Below, one piece after another: positions 59,496-64,000 of a DNA stretch of 64,000 bases. Both the position numbers and the translations under genes were made by a program. A model generated the notes under the pieces. It did no database searches. It was not told where the DNA came from and worked only from the letters and a program-made list of their open reading frames with translations. Numbering within the stretch: the first letter of the stretch is position 1; every line of letters starts with the position of its first letter. Source of the stretch: Chryseobacterium tagetis (GTDB lineage Bacteria; Bacteroidota; Bacteroidia; Flavobacteriales; Weeksellaceae); contig NZ_JAERSE020000006.1 of assembly GCF_016735585.2 (NCBI RefSeq), positions 62,001 through 126,000 on the forward strand, given 5' to 3'.

Positions 59496-61250
59496 TTATG
59501 CTTTTAAATTCAATTTCAGTTCCAGTTCATCGAGCTGTTCATCAGCAATCGAAGAAGGCGCATCAATCATTACATCACGTCCTGAATTATTTTTAGGGAA
59601 TGCGATATAATCTCTGATGACTTCATTTCCGTCAAGAATCGCTACTAAACGGTCAAATCCGAAAGCTAAACCACCGTGAGGCGGAGCTCCGTATTTGAAA
59701 GCATTCATCAAGAATCCGAATTGAGCTTCTGCCTCTTCTTTTGAAAATCCTAGTAGATCAAACATTTTAGACTGAAGATCTTTATCAAAAATTCTGATAG
59801 AACCTCCACCGATTTCGTTTCCGTTCAATACCATGTCATATGCGTTGGCTCTTGCTTTTCCCGGATCAGTTTCCAATAAATGAATATCTTCAGGTTTTGG
59901 AGAAGTGAAAGGGTGGTGCATTGCGTGGTAACGTCCGCTTTCTTCATCAAATTCCAATAACGGGAAGTCAACTACCCAAAGTGGTGCGAATACGTTTCCT
60001 TTTCTTAATCCTAAACGATTTCCAAGTTCCATTCTCAACGCAGAAAGCTGAGTTCTTACTTTGTGTTCGTTTCCGGAAAGAATCAGCATTAAATCGCCTT
60101 CTTTAGCTCCAAATTTTTCGATGATTTTTGCTAAGTCTTCTTCGTTGTAGAATTTATTTACAGAAGAAGTTTTTACGCCGTCATGCTGGAATTTGGCCCA
60201 AACCATTCCTGATGCTCCGATCTGTGGTCTTTTCACCCAGTCAACAAGTTCGTCGATTTGTTTTCTTGTATAATCTGCACATCCTTCAACATTGATTCCG
60301 ACAACCAATTCTGCCTCATCAAATATTTTGAAATCTTTTCCTTTTACTAATTCGTTCAATTCCACGAATTCCATTCCGAAACGGATATCCGGTTTGTCGT
60401 TTCCGTATTTCTGCATTGCATCGGCAAACGTCATTCTTGGGAAAGTTCCGAATTCCTGACCTGTAATATCTTTAATCAGAGTTTTAGTCATTCCTTCGAA
60501 AACATTCATTACGTCTTCTTGCTCTACGAAAGCCATTTCACAGTCGATTTGTGTGAATTCGGGCTGTCTGTCGGCTCTCAAATCCTCATCACGGAAACAT
60601 TTTACAATCTGGAAATATTTATCCATTCCACCAACCATTAACAATTGTTTGAAAGTCTGTGGAGATTGTGGCAAAGCGTAAAATTGTCCAGGGTTCATTC
60701 TGCTCGGTACAACAAAGTCTCTTGCTCCTTCCGGAGTAGATTTAATTAAAACCGGAGTTTCAACTTCGATAAATCCTTCGTCTGAAAGGTAATTTCTTAC
60801 TTTCTGCGCCATTTTGTGACGGAAAATCAATTTATCTTTTACAGGATTTCTTCTGATATCCAAATAACGGTATTTCATTCTTAATTCTTCACCACCGTCT
60901 GTTTCATCTTCAATCGTGAAAGGAGGAAGCTGAGATTCATTAAGAACTTCTAATTTTTCAACTAAAATTTCAATTTCTCCTGTTGGAATATTAGGGTTTT
61001 TGCTTACTCTTTCGATTACTTTTCCGGTAACCTGAATTACAAATTCACGGCCCAATTTTTTTGCATTTTCCATCAGTTCTGCTGTAGAACGGTCTTGGTC
61101 GAAAACCAACTGAGTAATTCCGTAACGATCTCGAAGATCTATCCAAATCATAAATCCTTTATCACGAATGGTTTGTACCCATCCTGAAAGTATAACTTCT
61201 TCATTAAGATTTTTCAGAGATAATTCTCCGTTTGTGTGCGATCGAAACAT
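59496..61250 (-). CDS. aspS: Aspartyl-tRNA synthetase
   Basis: 584 aa class IIb synthetase. An N-terminal OB-fold (about 1-115, with GWVQTIRDKGFMIWIDLRDRYG) is followed by motif 2 (CFRDEDLRADRQPEFTQIDCEM), the GAD insertion (about 290-400) typical of bacterial AspRS, and motif 3 (GLAFGFDRLVAILDG). It charges tRNA(Asp). Length is normal. Own promoter and terminator. Confidence 0.97.
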   Translation of the reverse strand: MFRSHTNGELSLKNLNEEVILSGWVQTIRDKGFMIWIDLRDRYGITQLVFDQDRSTAELMENAKKLGREFVIQVTGKVIERVSKNPNIPTGEIEILVEKLEVLNESQLPPFTIEDETDGGEELRMKYRYLDIRRNPVKDKLIFRHKMAQKVRNYLSDEGFIEVETPVLIKSTPEGARDFVVPSRMNPGQFYALPQSPQTFKQLLMVGGMDKYFQIVKCFRDEDLRADRQPEFTQIDCEMAFVEQEDVMNVFEGMTKTLIKDITGQEFGTFPRMTFADAMQKYGNDKPDIRFGMEFVELNELVKGKDFKIFDEAELVVGINVEGCADYTRKQIDELVDWVKRPQIGASGMVWAKFQHDGVKTSSVNKFYNEEDLAKIIEKFGAKEGDLMLILSGNEHKVRTQLSALRMELGNRLGLRKGNVFAPLWVVDFPLLEFDEESGRYHAMHHPFTSPKPEDIHLLETDPGKARANAYDMVLNGNEIGGGSIRIFDKDLQSKMFDLLGFSKEEAEAQFGFLMNAFKYGAPPHGGLAFGFDRLVAILDGNEVIRDYIAFPKNNSGRDVMIDAPSSIADEQLDELELKLNLKA

Positions 61251-61310
61251 AATTATTTATTTAAAGTTCAATGTTTAAGGCTCAAATTCGAACCTTGAAT
61301 TTTCCGTTGG

Positions 61311-61344
61311 CAAAGATAAGATTTTTAGAAGTTTTATAAGCAAA
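61311..61344 (-). promoter_or_regulatory. Promoter of aspS
   Basis: On the - strand TTTG (61344-61341), 22 nt, TATCTTTG (61318-61311); the ATG is 60 nt downstream of the element. The -33 box is in the U-tract of the S41 peptidase terminator. Confidence 0.6.
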
Positions 61345-61367
61345 AAAACTCCCTTTCGGAAGTTTTT
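61341..61367 (-). terminator. Terminator of the S41 peptidase gene
   Basis: On the - strand AAACTTCC and GGGAGTTT pair with one G-U around GAAA and are followed by TTTTGC. Confidence 0.78.
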
Positions 61368-61431
61368 GAATAATAGGAAGCGAAATTTATTATTTGAAAT
61401 TTGTGTTTTTATTGATAATTCATCTCGATGA

Positions 61432-63606
61432 TCAGCTTTTGATCCATTCAACGGCTTTGTCTAAAACTTCATCTTTATTGTTTTTAATTCCTTCAATAGT
61501 AGGTTTTACTTCTACATCAGGTACAATTCCTATTCTTTGGGTTTCTGTTCCGTCAGGATTATAAATGCCCAGTCCTGTAATCATTGTTTGGATTTGTCCG
61601 GGTAATGTTATGCGGGACACGTCTCCATCTGCACCGGCAGTTTGAGAGCCAAATACTTTTGCTTTCGGGGCTTTTCTAAATACCATTGTATGGAATTCTG
61701 CACGGCTGATCGATGTTTCATTGACTAAAATCGCGACCTTGCCTTTATAGTAATTTTTATTTTTTGTTCCGTTGGGCTTTTCTGTGCCCAAGATGAAGTT
61801 TCCGGGAATTAATGGATTTATAATGCTGAATTTCGCATATCGTTTTGGTTTTTTCATTAGGTAGTTTCCTAATGCTGATTCAAGTCTGTTTACAGGGTAT
61901 GTTCTGAGGTCCAGAATTAAGCCTTTTGTATTTTTAATTTTTTCAAAAATGCCGGGAAGTGTTTCTGTGTTGACGTTATTCAGGTAAAGGTAAGCTGTGT
62001 CGTTATTGAGCATTTCAAATGTTGGTTTTACCTCTTGATTGTATTTAAAATCTTTATAGGTATAAGTTTTTAAAGTAGTTTCTTTTTCAACTCCGTTACT
62101 TGAAAATTTAATAGGAACTGTTTCGTTATTAGAGTTTAAAAGCAGGAATGATAAACTCCTTAATTTTATGCTGCGGTTTGAAGCCGGGAAATATTTAGAT
62201 TGTTCTTCCAATATTTCTTCCACTTTTTTTCCGTTGACCTCAAGAATGACATCACCAATTTTTAGTCCTGTTTCTTTTCCTAGATCTTCATCAATATAGC
62301 TCTTTATAACCGCTTTGTTTTCTGCAAAAACAACTTCCACGGCTGGAAATCTTTTTCCGAAATAATTATTGATAGACTCGTTATAAAGTGTGGCATGGGA
62401 ATCGTTTATACGTGTGATAAGCTCCAGACAGGTCATGGAATAGGTGCTGTTGTTTTCTGCCTGTATAAATTTAGGAATGAATTCTTTTAAAACATTTTTC
62501 CAGTCTTCCCCAATTGCATATCTGTATGGAAAATAATATTGTATGATGTTCCAGTAGCGGAACAAACTTATCATCCTTAAGCCTGAATCTTGTAGAGACA
62601 TATTGTTATAAGCCTTTTCATTGCCAAAATCGGGATTTCCTATTTCTGGTGAAACCGAGACATAATAATTAGGATTTTTTCTTTCCGCAGTCTTTATTTT
62701 AAGCAATAACTCAGTTAGTTCCTTAGAAAATCCTGATGTTTTAATCCAGTTTAAATCTGCTTTCATTTTCAGATTTTTTGCTTTTGGGTATTTTATTGTT
62801 TTAAAGTCTCCAAATTGAGTTATCCAATTTACTATTATCTTGTCCCTTTGCTCCTTTGTTACATTTTCAAGCTTAGGTAAGATTCTGAACAGTTCATAGT
62901 CCCAGTTATGATTTCCGGAAGCAATATTGGGATGATAATATTTAAGATATCCCCATATCAAACCTATCTGATACAGATTTTCATTGCCTACTTTTTCTAG
63001 AATGTCATTTGTAATTTTTGAACCGTTAATAAATTCTTTGTCAGCATCTGCTTTATACGGACTTGTATACGCTTTTGCTTCACTGATGTCTTTTCCGTCG
63101 ATGGTAATTTTCAGGTCATCAAACCACATCTTTCCTTTTCCGGTTAAAATTCCGCCAATAACAATTTTTTCTGTTTTCTGGGGATTCAACAATGCCTTTA
63201 TTTCATACTTTTTCCAGTCGGTAGTTCCTGTTATATTTTGATTCCCTAAATCAGTAAACATAACTTTTGGATCTATTCTCAGATACATTCCTGCATATCC
63301 GTCAGAAACTTTTTCTGTTTTAATATAAGCAGACAGAGTTATTTCCTTCCCTATGTAGTTTTCCGGAAGAGTGAGTGCGATAGATCTGTAGTTATTGCTT
63401 TCGCTTTTATTTTCAATAACTATTGAATGGCTGCCACTTTTAAAATTTTGCTGATCAATTTTGACTGAATAATTTTCATTTCCTAAAAGATACCAATTGG
63501 CAGGAATTTCATTTGTTTCAAAATCTAAATTTAAATTTTCGTTTTTTTGTGCGTGAGTTACCGCACTTATAACCATTGTTAAAAGTGTGATGAATATCTT
63601 TTTCAT
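61432..63606 (-). CDS. S41 family peptidase with N-terminal carbohydrate-binding-like domain
   Basis: 724 aa. Signal peptide MKKIFITLLTMVISAVTHAQ, an N-terminal beta-sandwich domain (about 25-185, with a WYLLGNENYSV and WKKYEIKALLNP pattern resembling a CBM-like domain), a linker, then an S41 domain (about 330-720) with the PDZ-like segment GLKIGDVILEVNGKK. The peptidase core has KGLILDLRTYP, KVAILVNETSISRAEFHTM (a catalytic Ser is likely in the SISRAE segment) and GSQTAGADGDVSRITLPGQI. Secreted or surface-exposed protease of unknown substrate. Follows the XRE gene by 13 bp. Confidence 0.88.
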   Translation of the reverse strand: MKKIFITLLTMVISAVTHAQKNENLNLDFETNEIPANWYLLGNENYSVKIDQQNFKSGSHSIVIENKSESNNYRSIALTLPENYIGKEITLSAYIKTEKVSDGYAGMYLRIDPKVMFTDLGNQNITGTTDWKKYEIKALLNPQKTEKIVIGGILTGKGKMWFDDLKITIDGKDISEAKAYTSPYKADADKEFINGSKITNDILEKVGNENLYQIGLIWGYLKYYHPNIASGNHNWDYELFRILPKLENVTKEQRDKIIVNWITQFGDFKTIKYPKAKNLKMKADLNWIKTSGFSKELTELLLKIKTAERKNPNYYVSVSPEIGNPDFGNEKAYNNMSLQDSGLRMISLFRYWNIIQYYFPYRYAIGEDWKNVLKEFIPKFIQAENNSTYSMTCLELITRINDSHATLYNESINNYFGKRFPAVEVVFAENKAVIKSYIDEDLGKETGLKIGDVILEVNGKKVEEILEEQSKYFPASNRSIKLRSLSFLLLNSNNETVPIKFSSNGVEKETTLKTYTYKDFKYNQEVKPTFEMLNNDTAYLYLNNVNTETLPGIFEKIKNTKGLILDLRTYPVNRLESALGNYLMKKPKRYAKFSIINPLIPGNFILGTEKPNGTKNKNYYKGKVAILVNETSISRAEFHTMVFRKAPKAKVFGSQTAGADGDVSRITLPGQIQTMITGLGIYNPDGTETQRIGIVPDVEVKPTIEGIKNNKDEVLDKAVEWIKS

Positions 63607-63619
63607 AAAAAATTAAGAA

Positions 63620-63826
63620 TTAGTCTTTTACATATTCGAGAATGTCTCCGGGTTGGCAGTCCAGTGCTTTGCAAATGGCTTCCAGTGTGGACAGCTTTAC
63701 AGCTTTGGCTTTTCCTGTTTTTAGAATTGAGAGATTAGCCTGTGTGATCCCTATTTTTTCAGCCAATTCCTGCGACTGCATTTTTCGCTTGGCGAGCATT
63801 ACGTCTACGTTGATGATGATTGGCAT
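63620..63826 (-). CDS. XRE family helix-turn-helix regulator
   Basis: 68 aa. A small Cro/CI-type HTH domain: LAKRKMQSQELAEKIGITQANLSILKTGKAKAVKLSTLEAICKALDCQPGDILEYV, complete with five helices. It follows the DUF2975 gene by 3 bp. This DUF2975-XRE pair is a common bacterial two-gene unit in which the HTH gene accompanies a membrane partner. Its target here could be its own promoter or the downstream S41 gene. Confidence 0.9.
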   Translation of the reverse strand: MPIIINVDVMLAKRKMQSQELAEKIGITQANLSILKTGKAKAVKLSTLEAICKALDCQPGDILEYVKD

Positions 63827-63829
63827 GGT

Positions 63830-64000
63830 TTAAATTGTTAAATCGTTTTCAGTTTGCAAAGCTAGTCCCTTTTTGAAAAATTCTACAATGAAAAGAATAA
63901 TCATCCCAAAGAAGGCAAAGAAGAAGAAGGTCAAAAAGGTGTATGCGGAATCCATTCTGAAATAGAAAAATTCGAAAATACCTATTCCTGCAATACTAAG
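63830..64000 (-). CDS. DUF2975 membrane protein, C-terminal part (partial)
   Basis: The - strand is open from the window edge to TAA at 63832-63830, giving 56 residues. It contains a hydrophobic stretch (TFLTFFFFAFFGMIILFIV) and ends EFFKKGLALQTENDLTI. That tail is the DUF2975 C-terminal signature, which characteristically precedes an XRE regulator. The gene starts outside the window. Confidence 0.8.
   Translation of the reverse strand, partial: LSIAGIGIFEFFYFRMDSAYTFLTFFFFAFFGMIILFIVEFFKKGLALQTENDLTI

Overview
This window reads as chromosomal DNA of a member of the Bacteroidota, class Flavobacteriia, most likely Chryseobacterium or a close relative in Weeksellaceae. The evidence is low GC, A/T-rich spacers, the absence of clear Shine-Dalgarno sites, many Bacteroidota-type promoters (TTTG about 17-23 nt upstream of TAnnTTTG), a BshB1-type deacetylase, a long Bacteroidota-type NusB, the DUF177-rpmF-accB-accC and nusB-DUF1573-yajC gene orders, and an exbB-exbD-exbD-tonB cluster with an extra exbD elsewhere. 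The genus is inferred from overall similarity, not from a search. No IS element, prophage, CRISPR array or rRNA was seen. One tRNA (His, GTG) is present.

Layout. (1) 1-12.8 kb is a surface-glycan locus. It starts with the tail of an unidentified gene, a small phosphomannose-isomerase-type cupin and an Asp-box beta-propeller lipoprotein on the + strand. Seven tightly packed, often 1-bp-overlapping glycosyltransferase (GT) genes follow on the - strand (9354 down to 1819). A divergent GT4 gene, a polysaccharide deacetylase and two KdtX/WaaE-like GT2 genes complete it. No flippase, polymerase or export gene is visible here. (2) 13-22.4 kb is housekeeping: rocD, accC, accB, rpmF, DUF177, pdxA, then ribE, an NtrY-like sensor kinase and a TrmN6-like methyltransferase on +, then an FtsE-like ATPase and rpmH on -. 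(3) 22.5-31.7 kb holds an NrnA-like DHH phosphoesterase, a patatin, a lipoprotein-hydrolase-lipoprotein operon, an orphan exbD, dsbD, tilS and an OmpA-type lipoprotein. (4) 32-38.1 kb has an O-methyltransferase, an NlpC/P60 endopeptidase, DUF1648 and cupin proteins, waaA (Kdo transferase) and a convergent GT2 with an unknown helical protein, which suggests an LPS-core locus, followed by a small lipoprotein. (5) 38.3-48.1 kb has leuS, the TonB energising cluster with a PstS-like lipoprotein and a TPR protein, bshB1 and tRNA-His. (6) 48.4-53.9 kb is a two-gene module: a 144-aa unknown protein and a 1678-aa DUF4132-type protein. Its candidate promoter lies between the arms of a perfect 13-bp inverted repeat. 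(7) 54-64 kb has a PUR-like DUF3276 protein, an ABC exporter, nusB-DUF1573-yajC, an SDR, a YcxB-like membrane protein, aspS, an S41 peptidase, an XRE regulator and the tail of a DUF2975 gene.

The best candidates for something undescribed are the DUF4132 module, a recurring arrangement in which the -7 promoter element ends exactly 4 nt before an ATG (implying leaderless mRNAs), promoters whose upstream box sits inside the preceding gene's terminator, and a 17-bp perfect GC-rich hairpin at 58.1 kb that stands out from the surrounding AT-rich sequence.
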